Source of the DNA: Ignelater luminosus
Taxonomy: Eukaryota > Arthropoda > Insecta > Coleoptera > Elateridae
Reading direction: 5' to 3'
Assembly (NCBI GenBank): GCA_011009095.1
Contig: VTPC01003884.1
Span: 1-64,000 of the forward strand
Length of the DNA stretch: 64,000 nucleotides
Both the position numbers and the translations under genes were made by a program. The notes beneath the pieces were generated by a model. That model searched no databases. It was given only the letters and a program-made list of their open reading frames with translations, and had not been told where the DNA came from. Shown here piece after piece: positions 1 to 12,175 of this stretch (position 1 is the stretch's first letter; each line of letters begins with the position of its first letter).

Positions 1-1027
1 TACATTTACTTCATCGTACACATGATTAGTTAATATCAGTCAACCCTTGTATATTATTTATTACCCCTTTTGCACAATAATAGGTTAATTCTTGGAGCAC
101 ATTCAGATTTCTGCCATTACATTTCTTACACGTAACACAGTGTGTGAACTGAAAAGCAAGTTCTGTATGATGCTTTTATTATACTGATATGTACAGTGGA
201 TTTTATAAAAATCTGCGACAACCAATATTTCATGATGTAAATAAGGTTTCAGAAGCCTATTATTTTATACCTATAACAAGTTTTCAGACTTTAAAAATAT
301 AAAATAAAGCCTGTTGGCGTTTTACAAATGCAAAAATCACTCTCAAGACTTGTCCCAACTGTTTATGAAATGCGCCGTACTATATACCGGGTGCTTATAG
401 TTTACTATGAACATAGGGATTTTGACATGGAGGAAATCATTAAGGTAAGACTAGAAGCAATAGCATTGAGGATACATGTTAAATGAAATTTAGAAAAACA
501 AAACAATAAATGTCAAAATAATAAACTAGATCGTTTTTAACAACCATTTTATATTATTGTTAATACTTATACTAATTGTAAGTATAAGCACACTTTGATC
601 CTAATGATCTTTCCTACATTGAAATTGTTATGTTCGTAGTAGCCTAAAATTTCCTGTAGACACTAGTGGTTTTAAAATGAACTAGGGCACTTTAAATTTG
701 TAAAATCTGTTGGTCTAAGTCGAAACTGATTTTTTCTCATTTGTTTTGGCATTAGGAAAATATATTTTACAACTGTAGTAGTCAACCATGAAACTCTTAG
801 GTCGTTTTGGAACCAATACTACTTTGGATTATCCATGTTTTTCCTTTATTTGCGTTAAGAGTCGCTCGAATTAACACGGCTAATCGACGTCCTATTGTAT
901 CTATATTATTTCTATTTTTATACTAGCATAATTTTTTATTCCTCGTATTAGACAGTACACGATGATCAATCTATTAACACAAAAAGATTCTTAAATTGTA
1001 CAATTCTTACAGAATGCGCGTGCAGTA
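1..1027. other. AT-rich flank, no gene seen
   Basis: No open frame of note and no recognisable relic. This is the 3' flank of the decayed Mutator-like/YqaJ gene on the minus strand. I looked for a terminal inverted repeat matching the flank beyond position 3565 and did not find a convincing one, so the outer limit of that element on this side is unknown. Confidence 0.5.
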
Positions 1028-3564
1028 TTAGAAGCGAAGATCTTTTATGGGCAACTTTTTTGAATGCTGAGGATCTATTATCTCCGGCAGAAAACATAAA
1101 TTGAAAAAAGTCACTTATTGTTCACACATCTTTGTTTCCCAAAAGTTATCATCTCGGTAAATTTTTTGGCACTTAAATTCCCGGGGAGTCCATACTATAG
1201 ACATGCAGTATTTACGGTTTGTTATATGTAACTGTCCCTGGATTTGATAGTAATAGTTGTGAGTTAGTTTCAGTTTAATCTCTCCATCACTTTCACCTAA
1301 AAAATTTACTTTCTTTTCTCAAATTCCGTCTAAAACACTAGATTTTGCAATATTTGCAGGACATTTTACTTCAATAATTCCATCCTCTTCAATTAAACCA
1401 TCGGGAGATGCTGCCAAAAAACTGTATTGTGTGTCTATAAAAAGCCCACACTCTTTAGCCTTTGTATTATACATATCTTGAAATTCTTGAATTGCTACTC
1501 TTTCATGATCTTGTCCCCAACGCGTAGCAAAATTTCCAGAGAAAGTGGAATATAAAAGCCTTTTTATTAAATTACCACAATGGGTACCTTTCCGCAATTT
1601 ACATATATTCCCAAAGTTCGATGCCGGTAAGCGTATGGATCTTTCTTCTCTCCAAAGCAGATTATTTTGCTGGCCTAGTGTTTGTTGTTCTATTTCGATA
1701 CATTCTTCTTGCGATTTTTCCAAACTTCCTAAAAACTCTGCTTTCTTATTTGCATACTCTTCTTCAGTTAAAGCATCATCCAATACATTTCCATATTCTG
1801 CGTCAGGTGGGTTAAAACTTGTTTTCGGTTTCTTACATTTTTTCGGAAATAATTGTCTACGGCTTCGTTTCCATGTAGCTGTTTTTTGTTTTAGGCGAAT
1901 GAGTTTTTTGGTGTGCTGACCAGGACTGCGATCTACAGCTTTTTTGTGTATTTTACGAGCTAATTCTCCCGATCCTACGTTAAATGAAATGGCTGCTGCT
2001 TCACATCGGGTTTGATAAGATCGTTTTGCTGTAAAATTTCCACCTGTAAATTTAGCCACTACAGCATTGTAACATTCTGCAACGTTGTTATCCATGTTCA
2101 ACAAGAGACGTTCTGTATTTCTGGCTACTGTATCTACAGAAACCATTATATCTTGATGTAATCCAGATTGTTTCAATTCAGGAATCCAGTTTTGTTCATT
2201 AGTAGATTTGGAGCCAGTACAGAAATATTTAGCGCAACAAGCGTGATCTCCAAACACGTGGTGTACACTATTTAAAATGTCCTTCTTAAGAAGCTTCATT
2301 TTATCTGATAACGCAGCATTTTCTTCACCAATGTAGTATTGTACGGCACTTTGTATACTTCCACGCAATCGACGAATTTTATTATTTAATTCGTTTCTTT
2401 GACGACATGGTACAATTTCACCTTTAGAGCTACGCCTTTTGGTTGTTAACTCGCGTAATTTAGTACAAAGATTTCGCAGTAGGTGATTGCGACATTCCAC
2501 TTTTTGAACAATCTTATTGCCATAAGGTCGTGCCTCTGCTAAGCGTTTAGTAACGCTACTGTCCCCATCACCAACTAAATAAATATACTTTAAATTATAC
2601 AATTCCACACTTGCCCTCTACAATAATATCAGCTTTATGAGGCGGTGGGTTGCTGTTTTTAGTTTTCGCCCGTGAACACACATAACAATATTTATTCCGA
2701 ATTCCTAAGAATAAAACTTTCCCGGTTTTCTGTCCAACAATGACCCCAACACCTGAAGCTGCATTGTAATTTACACGATATGGGCGCTTGCTCCATGTAC
2801 CGTCTGCAATCACTGTTATCATCGGAATTCCATCAGTGTCGATTTGGTTTTCCTCTATGGCTAAACGATGTTCTTCTTTTGCAGCAGCTTCCATTACAGA
2901 CCAGGCAGTATCTTCAATATATCTTGCAATGACTTGCTCAGTCTTTGAAAAATGATAAACGCTCATCCAAGGTATATCCCAGATAGCTAAAAAGTCTCTT
3001 AATTGAGAATACCCAGAGCCTGTTGTTATGGTATCTAGAACAGCAGCCTGGTTAACAGCCATTGCATCTTGGTTTGCATCGGGGTTGACAATACTACTAA
3101 CGCAGCACGATTTACGTTTTATAACTATTTTGCTCAGTAGTCCCAGTCGTTGCTCAGAAATCATTTCTAGGTGTTCGTTCTTACATGTAAATAATGGATG
3201 ATGGGGAAATGTCGTTATTGCTTTAAAAAATGAATTTATATCAATTATTCTTCTACCACTAATAATTTCATTTTTGTTCCTTCTGGTTTCATCGACATTG
3301 GTGCTTACATTAATGAAACTAGTGGAAGTATATGGTTGTTCTTCTTGCTCTTGTGATGAACCACTAATAATTTCAGTTGAAGTGGATGGTTGTTCTTCTT
3401 GAACAATGTTGCACCTATGGGTTTGCTCTTGTGATGAAGTAGACGGTTCGTTTGCTTCTTGAACTTCTTGCGTTATATTTTTTCTAGTAGAGACTGACCA
3501 TTCGTATTTCTTTCATTCTACGTTGGATACTTTTGCGTTTTGAAGCTCTCGTCAACCTGGGCAT
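1028..3564 (-). pseudogene. Decayed Mutator-like transposase fused to a YqaJ exonuclease domain
   Basis: The minus strand encodes a transposon-type protein of about 840 codons, now broken. A basic N-terminus starts with ATG at 3564-3562. It is followed by a low-complexity Ser/Glu/Gln stretch, then a conserved block beginning GRRIIDINSFFKAI. The transposase core shows three acidic motifs: ADGTW (Asp codon 2804-2802), GDGDSS just after 2608, and NNVAECYN (Glu about 178 codons after 2608). At the C-terminus a YqaJ/lambda-exonuclease fold is indicated by WGQDHE, AASPDGLI and IIEVKCP, continuing past a stop into QIQGQLHI and REFKCQKIYRDDNFW. Breaks seen: frame change near 3515, frame change near 2600, in-frame TGA at 1319-1321 and TAA at 1115-1117. 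A short segment before ADIIVEG also appears missing. The TAA at 1028-1030 may be the natural end. The domain fusion is, from memory, seen in arthropod repeats; the role of the nuclease is unknown. Confidence 0.85.
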
Positions 3565-6500
3565 TTCAGCAGCGTTCTTGCAGACTACTATAACGTTTTT
3601 ATAATCTAATAAATATCACTTTACACTTCTGAAACAACTTTACGTGCTAAACTATTTTATACCACTTGTTGATCTTTCAGCGACCGGCACTGAACTGAAA
3701 GAACTATAATATTGTAAGCCTACAACAATTTTTTTACAATTTAGGCGTATATTACGAAGTATAAAAAATGTCTTGTTTAATTAACTGTTAAGTCTGATTT
3801 GTGATTTTATTGGTTTACGAACCATAAGATTTGTTTATTTTTTACCGAGTTGTAACAAAAACGAAGTTCGTAAATTATTACTTTATTAAATTTTGAAATG
3901 GGCCAGAAACGGGTCAGTGTTTGGAAAAAGTCATAGTAATAAATATTGGTAAAAATATAATATTGACAGCCGCATGCTGTCTGGTTTTTTGGAAGAGAAA
4001 TTCTTGAAAGGGATGTACTCGTAATTATTACGTAGGTAACAACTTATTCACGTTAAAGAACAGTAAGATTTAGTAGTATTTAAGCGTTTATGTACGTGCT
4101 AACTCTTTTAAAACCTTTTTAATGAGACAGTGTAGAGAATAGTTCACACAATGAGTGAAATTTCAAGCGATCCAGCGGCGGTTAATAATTCACCTGGATG
4201 TGACATCAATTCTAGCGTCGAGTTACTACCAACTTCGACGATATATTATCTCCTATATTAAAACTATACTATCCCCGTATATTAGAACTAAATTATCTGC
4301 AGCCTTTAATGCCGTTCACCTGCGCTCTTATTTAAAAAGTTTCCTTGATTTAATATTTTATCTTTTGTTTATTTAGAAGTTGGAACTTTAAACTACTGCG
4401 CATTTTCCGTTTTCTTTTTGATATTTCCAGTTTGTTATCTACGCTTGGCTAGATTTAGTTTCGCTTTATACCTCCAGGTAGCTCGAGAATTTTTCAATTA
4501 AGCTTTTAATTAATGTAGTCTACATTTTCACCTTGTTTGATAAAAAATTTCTTTTCTATCAGTTGCTCGCCGTCTTAAAAGAAAGAAGGAAAATTTATCT
4601 GAAGATATAAGCAGGCTCGAAAGCTTTCACGTTCTCGGTTTACAGAGCTTTAAGCTCGAGTTTTTACACTACAATAGCTGCCGTTTTTAACGAACTGGAA
4701 GTTTTCTTAATGCTTTCTGAATAAAACACCATCCTTCAGACATTATTCATTATTTAAAAAAAATATGCATTAGTAAACAGAAATAAATGCAACTGTAGTT
4801 CATATTAGCATAAAAGCTTGAAAACTTTATTTTCTAAGAAATTCCAGACTCGCGACACTTATGAAATATATCTTCATTCTTTGTTTAATCTCGACGCAAT
4901 TTTCATGCATAGTATAAATCTTACATTAGGTCCTCGCAAAAAAACTGCCGTTTTCCCATTATTAACACGTTAAACCTACCCTAAAAGCAAGTTTTCCTTT
5001 TTTTCTAAGTGAAAATTTAAATTTATTTCCAGAGTTTTTGGTACGCGAAGTTTTAAATTTGTCGCCATAAATTGTTGCCCTTTTTTTTATCACTAAAAGG
5101 TACACTCGATCGAATTTACTCACATAAAATGTGCAAATTTTGGAATTTCCATCAGAAAGAGTGAAGTAAATATAAAATACGGATGTAATTTTGTGTTGTT
5201 GTTATTGTCCCCTTGTTTTACTTAATGAGACTTTCTTTTGTAAATGTAAACCCCCGAATATTTTAAATTAACTCTTTTGCATTCCTTTCATCTTTGTTTG
5301 AACACGCACTCTGCTCATTTGTAAAAATTAATATAATATTTATGTAAAGCTTCTGGTTAAGACGAGCATAAAACAGAATCATCTTTATTAAAGCAGCGCT
5401 ACTTTTTAATCTCGCAACTCTCCGTTATGAAAACAATGCATAACTAGAAGAATGCAGTTAGGATTTGTTTTGAGTAAAAGATTTTCAAAAGTTAAAAATT
5501 TTAAGTTTTTAAGTAATTTCCTGAGTTCTTCCTCATAAGATAGTCAGACAAAACTGTACGGTAAAAATCTAGATTGCATCTCTAGTAAATTGAAATTTAT
5601 CATTCTCCAACCTCTTTGATAAAAGTGTTTTTGGGTACTACTTGTGGCTCAGAGTTCACCTTAAACTGTGGGATACACATTTTCCAGAATTGGCTGAATG
5701 CACCAATTTCTTCTTGCATATTGTGCTTTAAAGATCATTTGAAGGAAGTGACATACTACTCACTACTTCCATCAATAGAATCTTAGACTGCTATTAGTAA
5801 CAGCTGACTGCTCTTGAAGAAGGGTTTTGGCACTGATCATGATCATGATAAAATTATATTAATAATAAAATGACTATTCCACTTATAACCTCAAATTTAT
5901 TAGCCTGGTATTGTCACAGTAACCTTAATGAGTGAAGTTACCCTGTCATATTTTGACACTTTGACAAATTATAGAGCATAATTAGCATCTTTGCATACCA
6001 ATACATCCAATAACCAAAAGCTTTTTACTGAAACGCAAGCTATTGTTTTTTTAACAAAGTGTTTGAAGTTAAGTCAGTTTTCAATTATTCAATCACCAAA
6101 GACAACGTGCACTTGACGTCTTATACAAGACAGGCAGTCTTTCATTTCTTATCCTACTAGCACACTTGTTCAAAATGTAGTTTGTTCATGGTTTTAGGTT
6201 AACGTTGATGTTGATTTATTACGGAATGTTTATTTACTAACTTGGACTTGTTGGAAAATCTTACATAAAAAAATGCTTGATCCGTTTTCTGTTTGTCACA
6301 TTGTATTTCTTGAACTCTAAAAACTACATTACATGTAAATTCCCACCATTTAGTTCTTGATTCTTTTTAAATTCACTATCAAAGTTATTACTGAACGGTA
6401 GATTCCTTATGCTATAAGTGGGGTATTTTACTTCCATCGAAACCATGTAGCGATGTATGGTGAGAAATTGCTAGGCAAAGATATGTACTGTAGCTGACAG

Positions 6501-7045
6501 CAACACGAATTCAACAACACCAGGAAATGATACTTGTAAGAATTGTTGAAAACTATTAGTGTGCAGTTCAAAGGAGAGATTAAATTACATGCGCAGTTCG
6601 TGTGCGCCCGGAAAGGGCTATAAATGTAATAACACGCTTTAATGAACAAAATGCAACAGTCAGCAAAGTTTATTCATGACGTAAGTTAATGGCCTCTGAA
6701 TCACTTTCCATCAAATACAATTCTGCAAAAAAAAGAAATCGTTATAGTAACTGACTTACCTCAAGATCAACGCGAAGTATATTATGGTTTTCAGTCAAGA
6801 AGATTTATCTATTATGGTAGATATACGCGAAGTGGAAGGAAAGTAGCTGTGGTCTGTTGAAGAGACCTTAGAAAAATCTCGAAATGAATTTCCAAGTTTT
6901 GTAGTAAACTACGATCACTCTTGGGTATGAACAAGCTAGAGAAAGGTTGAAAATATGAACAGTTGAAACGATGAGTTATCAAGGAACACCCCAATCTTCA
7001 ATTTGTAGAATTTTGTAACGATATATGTTTTGTATTTGACTTGCC
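3565..7045. other. AT-rich sequence, no gene seen
   Basis: Short chance open frames only, none with a recognisable motif. The first few hundred bases are the 5' flank of the Mutator-like/YqaJ relic and could hold its promoter or inverted repeat, but I see no clear signal. Bases 6790-7045 may hold the decayed N-terminal part of the transposase relic that follows, but the match is too weak to call. Confidence 0.4.
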
Positions 7046-7320
7046 AAAGAATTCTCAAAAAGGGGCTGCATATTCGTATCATATTCAAGTTCACCGGTTA
7101 TTGCCTAACAATGCTCTACGGAGGCTAGGATTTTGCTAATGATTTTGAAACGTTCACGATAATGGAGAGGTTTTTAAAATTTTCTTCACAGGTGAAACCT
7201 GGTTTTATCTTTCAGGCTCCATTAATTTACTAATTATGAAAATATGAAGTTCTGAAGATCTGACTTCTTTAATAGAAAAATCTCTTCACCTTAAAAAAGT
7301 TGTAGTCCAAGAGAAGAGTG
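7046..7320 (+). pseudogene. Tc1/mariner-superfamily transposase relic, central part
   Basis: One plus-strand frame reads as a degraded DDE transposase despite four in-frame stops. It shows YSYHIQVHRLLP, then LRRLGFC, then FFTGETWFYLSG. This matches the block around the first catalytic residue of a common insect IS630/Tc1/mariner-type family, normally of the form FTDEAWFHLSG; the Asp has become Gly here. A following S-S-E-D and a Leu-Lys-rich stretch fit the next conserved block. No start, second or third acidic residue and no inverted repeats are visible. The number of stops within about 90 codons says this copy is old. Family membership is from motif recall; the exact lineage is not resolved. 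Confidence 0.6.
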
Positions 7321-8454
7321 TTAGGTCCGTTTGACAATATGCTGATGAAATGGTCACCTATCTGAGGCGTATTAAACTGAAGGCACATGCTTTTTACATT
7401 CTTGAAGTTGTATATTAATTAATTTATTTTGTATTGACTATTTGGTGTTAACGTTACGCTTCTCAATAGCGACTAGTAAGATAGTGTGTATATCAGTTTC
7501 TTTTTTTGTACATGTACGTATTTCTATTAGACCAGAATTAATTAGTTTCAGCTTTATCCTTCTGTATATAACTTTTGTTCTTGTTTTTGGTAGGTGCACT
7601 GTACTTACTGTACTGTAGTTGTCATACTCATATACGTCCGATTTATTCCTATTCTGAAGTCTAAATCACTTTGTTTGTAGCGAAGTACGATTCCGTATTT
7701 ATTTTTAAGTAAAATAATCAAACGGCGGATCTCATAAGCACTAGTAGTAGTGCGGTTCACAAGTTCCATTTTGGCTATTTTTTGCCTGACTACCAAAAAT
7801 TTTGATCGAGGTGTCATTCGATTCGGAATGGCCAAATGGAGCTTGTAAACCACACTATAGGTACTGACTACTGAGTGAGCTGCGTTATACATCCGATTAA
7901 GCAATATTTGTTGGCGCTTGTTAATTGATTTACTATACAAGTATCACTGAGTGATTCCACATTAACATTTCGTTCACGCGTACTGCCTTAGTGCTGGCTG
8001 GCCAGTCAAAGATACCATCAGTACATATGGGAATCTTCCGTCTTGTAATAATATGTAAATCTCAGGGGAAACATTTAATAAATTGAGCTAATCCCGGTTG
8101 GTGACGTTAGGTTATAGAGAAAAAGTTTCACAGACAAATAAAATAATTCATGTGTACCTCAAGGAAAATAATGATTTACCAAACTACATCGATTACGATC
8201 AAAATACATTTAATGATTTAACACATGTCGATATAATTTTATTCAGAATTTCTTTATATGAACTGAACATGTATAGCTACAAAATTAAATTCTCTGTAAA
8301 GAAGACTTATACTCATTTTGATGAATCAACATCATTGATTATGATCATCTTCAAATTAACAAGGGAGAAATCGAGACCAAACAAGGTTGTGTTAATCTTT
8401 TTCGACCTTTGATTAATAAGACCTCCACAAACTTTAGTTATATTCTTTTAATTA
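7321..8454. other. No recognised gene
   Basis: A minus-strand open frame of 111 codons (7940 to 7605) and a plus-strand frame of 104 codons (8098-8412) are present. Neither has a motif I recognise, and their composition is like the surrounding AT-rich DNA, so I treat them as chance frames. Confidence 0.35.
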
Positions 8455-9175
8455 CACATGGTGTCTCTAAATTCTGTTGCCAAACAGGGATATTTGGGAA
8501 GGAACATTACCAGACCCGTATTTTTCAGTTTTTCAATTTTCTAAATACTAAGGGAACTAGCGGGCACTAAAAGCGGTATTCTAAGAACTCTTCTTTTCAT
8601 TATATTTAAAAAATGTTTGTCCAAGTTTGTTCAAATTTTGTATGCTTGTGTATATCATCTTTCTATGACACCATCCTACATTCATCAGTCTTTTCCAATA
8701 CATTCCAGGCTATTTGGATTTTTCCAGCCTAACTGTAAATTTAACGTGAAGAATTTGATTTTATAGCAAAAAATATAGAAAGGAAATTCCACGTCGGGGC
8801 TACGTCCATTATTATGTTATATATTTACAAATGTGGTAGAACTCTGACAGTTTCATTGCGGTTTTCTGGAAAACGATGCATTTTTCGAAACATGCAAAGT
8901 ATAACATTTTTACAGAAAAATAAATACCCAATCCAATTATGGCATCGAAATTTATAAAACAGTGTACAGGGAAAAAAGTTAGAAAGAAAAATCGAAGTAG
9001 CCTCGAGTACATTGACTAATGAATGTAAGATGGTGTCACATAGGAAGATGATTTACATGAGCATACAACATTCGGGAAAAATATTTAGAAAATCGAAAAA
9101 CTGAAAATGCAGGTCTGTTAATTTCCCTTCTAAAATACACCATCTCAGTTTGGCAACCGAATCTAGAACATCCTG
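8455..9175. mobile_element. Fold-back (long inverted repeat) element
   Basis: Two long arms in inverted orientation face each other. The left arm covers about 8455-8740 and the right arm about 8968-9175. Matching stretches include TTCTGTTGCCAAAC against its complement near 9150, CAGTTTTTCAATTTTCTAAAT against its complement near 9090, and GACACCATCCTACATTCAT against its complement near 9025. The left arm carries about 80 extra bases (around 8550-8630). TA dinucleotides flank both ends (8453-8454 and 9176-9177), as for Tc1/mariner-type insertion. The loop has no transposase. A transcript would fold into a long imperfect hairpin. Arm divergence suggests an old insertion. It is either a non-autonomous Tc1/mariner derivative or a fold-back element; the sequence alone cannot decide. 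Confidence 0.8.
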
Positions 9176-12175
9176 TATACCTAATAATTTAATTAATTTT
9201 CGGAAAATATGAAACAGGAAGTTTTGTTTGAGATTGACGATTATCTAACAGTTTGATAGTACCAAGGTCTAGTTACGGGTATGTTTGATAAGCGGATGGC
9301 GATGTGATAATGGCGCCTGTTTTACAGTGGAGGTTTTTAAAAAACCTACCATATTTGGCTAGCACATCGACATTATGGTAGTCGTTAATCTTTCAGAAAC
9401 ACCGCTCAAGGCCTTTCTCAGGAAGGGCAGCTTCAAGACGGTTTTAACTGATTAATTCTTAGGATGGGACTAGACTCTTCGGATGAACATCTTTAGTCGC
9501 TAACTCCTCAACAATAACAAACCATGACTTACCAAGGCAAATCTAAGTGCAAATGTCAAGGCGACCATAATTGGGGCAAATGCAGTGTGAACCGAAGAAA
9601 CCAATAAAAAGGGCCTGTAAAGGTTTATTTGTTATTCTACTACTACCATTAGTACTGTGGGTCCAACTTGACGGAAACTTTCAATTTTAGAATATATCAG
9701 TGTTTTAGGTTACACGATGACACTTTTAAAATCTTCTTCTCTATTAAACGCGGAAATATAATTGTCTGATACTTTATTGTTTTTTCTCCAGGTTTACTTA
9801 TTTTTTAAATCGAATAGACACAAAGTCTTATGTTACCATACAGGATACTTATTAACTTGAAGTTCTAACAAAAAGCGAAAATGAAAGATAGATTTTTTTT
9901 GTTGGGTTATTGGATAGTATAGGCAATGCTGAACAAAAAAGTAATAGGGTGCAGAGTGTAATAAATCTAAACGTATACTAACTGAATTAACGGAATTGTA
10001 TAACCGCTTATCTTCTTATACTCTACTGAAAGTATTGAAGTGAAATTCGCAACAGCACTTTAATTCGATTTCTAGATTATAGAACTGAAATTCAAACATT
10101 TTCTAGATCATTTGGTGAAACTGGTGGTGAGGTGTAATTTTTTTTTCTTTTGCTAAATCGCACGGAAGCGATTATGCCTTGCTCCGAAATTCTTGGTGCT
10201 CTATTTGCAAATTAGCCTTCGGTTTTTAGAGTTATTTCCTTGTCAAAAGAAGACACCTTTTGTAAGAATTAAGAAGTCGGTAGAACGAAATTATCAGATT
10301 TGAGAGATATCCATATTTTTTCTATTAGGAATTAATGTTCATAAAAAACTAGAAGTGAGTTAGTTATATTTAAAAGACGGGAGAAATTTCTGGAAAAAGG
10401 AATTGTTTGCAATCTGATTTTGTTTGAAGCTCTGACAGGAAAATCGAAACAAATGTAATTTTCCTTTTAGAAAATTGACATTAAAACTCTACATTGCCAG
10501 ATATACGAAGATTTAATAAAATAGCGGGGGAGAGATGTAACAGGTCTTTTCCTTCCTCTTGGCATTTTTATAGTGGCCTGTTACTACTCCGCGAAATTGC
10601 GATTATTTAAAATCTTCTCTATTATTTTTTATATTTCGCAGAACTCAACAACACGAATTCCTAAATAGCTACCGCGTGTAAAAAGATGAAGTTACTAGAA
10701 GCAACAGACATAAATACATCCAAAAGCCGAAATAAAAATGCAAAAGCTCCGCTCATTTGGCTGAGGAGCTTTTGTAATTCTCTAGAGATTAAAGGAATAG
10801 CAGGAAATTGTGCTATCATTTAAGAACATTTACGTTATATCGCTTCTTCAAAGATGTTTTACGAGCGAACCTACCCGCTCTACATCCGCATCTTTTATTC
10901 TTTTCTGCTTCGACTACTAAGCTCGTGGAACGTTAACCATTAGAAAAAAAACCGCCAGAATTTTCTTTTTTTGCCCTCAAATTGCGTCTTAATCTAAATG
11001 ATTTTTTATGAGCACTTTGCTTTGTTAACTGCCTTTATTACACCTACTTTTGACTGCCAGTAAAACACTAACAAGAAATTTAGTCGCGTAAAACGAGAGT
11101 TTTATTACCCACCAGAAACGTTATTTGTTTCTAATTTTAGCTTCAATAAGTGAAAACTAAATAAATAAAACTATATATATAGTTACGTATATAAAAAAAA
11201 TCGGCTTTACGTCTTTGTGTGACGTGTATCCTTTTTTAACTAGGGGAAAATCTAGGGGAAAAGGACTAACAATGCGTAAAAAATTGAGGAAAATGTAAAT
11301 AATGATGTCGTAAGGCGCCGCACTGAAGAATACATTGTAGAAAAGAATGAAAGAATAGTAGGGGTGGTAGATCGTATCGACACCCGTTATTATATTTAGA
11401 GCAATACATTTTTTTCTTTCGTAGAATTGCCTTTCGATTAAGCTCCCCCTATTGTTGTTATTATCATTTTCCGTTATGAATGCGGTATTGATTTGAAAAA
11501 TGAAAATGTCGAAAGTAATTTTTCTTCGTTTATTCATTATGGGCATGTGAAAATAAATAATTATATTTAAAAGTATATTCTAGTACTAAAACATTATTCT
11601 TGCGAAAAAATTGATGCGACGACAGCGCGATCAAAAAAGAAGAAAAAATAAACATTTCGATTTGCATCTACATTTCGATGTTGAATCGGGTTGTACATGT
11701 TTGCGAATATTTCTTTTCAAGTTTGCAATCCTTTTTTACATATATACATTCAGTCCTGAAAAATTGCAGGACAATGAAGTGCGAGCGTATCGTATAAAAG
11801 TATACTATATAGGAAGCAACGACGGGATGTACAGAACACTATATAAAAAATGAAATTTTACGCATATGAAGGATATAAGCATAAAAGGCGCCTTATTATA
11901 TTGTATCCCCGGCCTTTTATATATCTTGTGCAAAGCTGGATCGGTTATCCTTTTCTGGATCCGTATACATTCCACCAAAATCTAGTAGAATTTCTAATCG
12001 ATTGGGGGTTGAAGTATAAAATTCTGTTTAATATCCTCAACCTTTTTTGGGACGAAAAGATATTTAAAGCTCGGTATAATCCTTTTTGCGTATATAAAAA
12101 GTTTGTTGTTTCAGAAAATTTTAGAATTCATACTTCATGACACAAAAAGAAAATTTTGAGAATATCTTAACTATA
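9176..12175. other. Mostly featureless; one possible zinc-knuckle trace
   Basis: No convincing gene. At about 9547-9600 the plus strand reads CKCQGDHNWGKCSVNRRNQ, which resembles the zinc-knuckle end of a retrotransposon gag but is too short to assign. A short hairpin lies at 10739-10772 (arms CAAAAGCTCC and GGAGCTTTTG). A minus-strand frame (11546 to 11157) and two plus-strand frames (11611-11853 and 11850-12140) show no known domain. Confidence 0.35.

Noticed and set aside
1545..1919. Plus-strand frame of 124 codons
   Set aside because: It is the antisense shadow of the Mutator-like/YqaJ gene, which has clear conserved motifs on the minus strand.
7605..7940. Minus-strand frame of 111 codons
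   Set aside because: No match to any family I know; kept as unassigned sequence rather than a gene.
11611..12140. Two plus-strand frames overlapping by four bases, like a bacterial operon
   Set aside because: No recognisable motif, AT-driven composition, and the surroundings are eukaryotic repeat DNA, so the overlap is probably chance.
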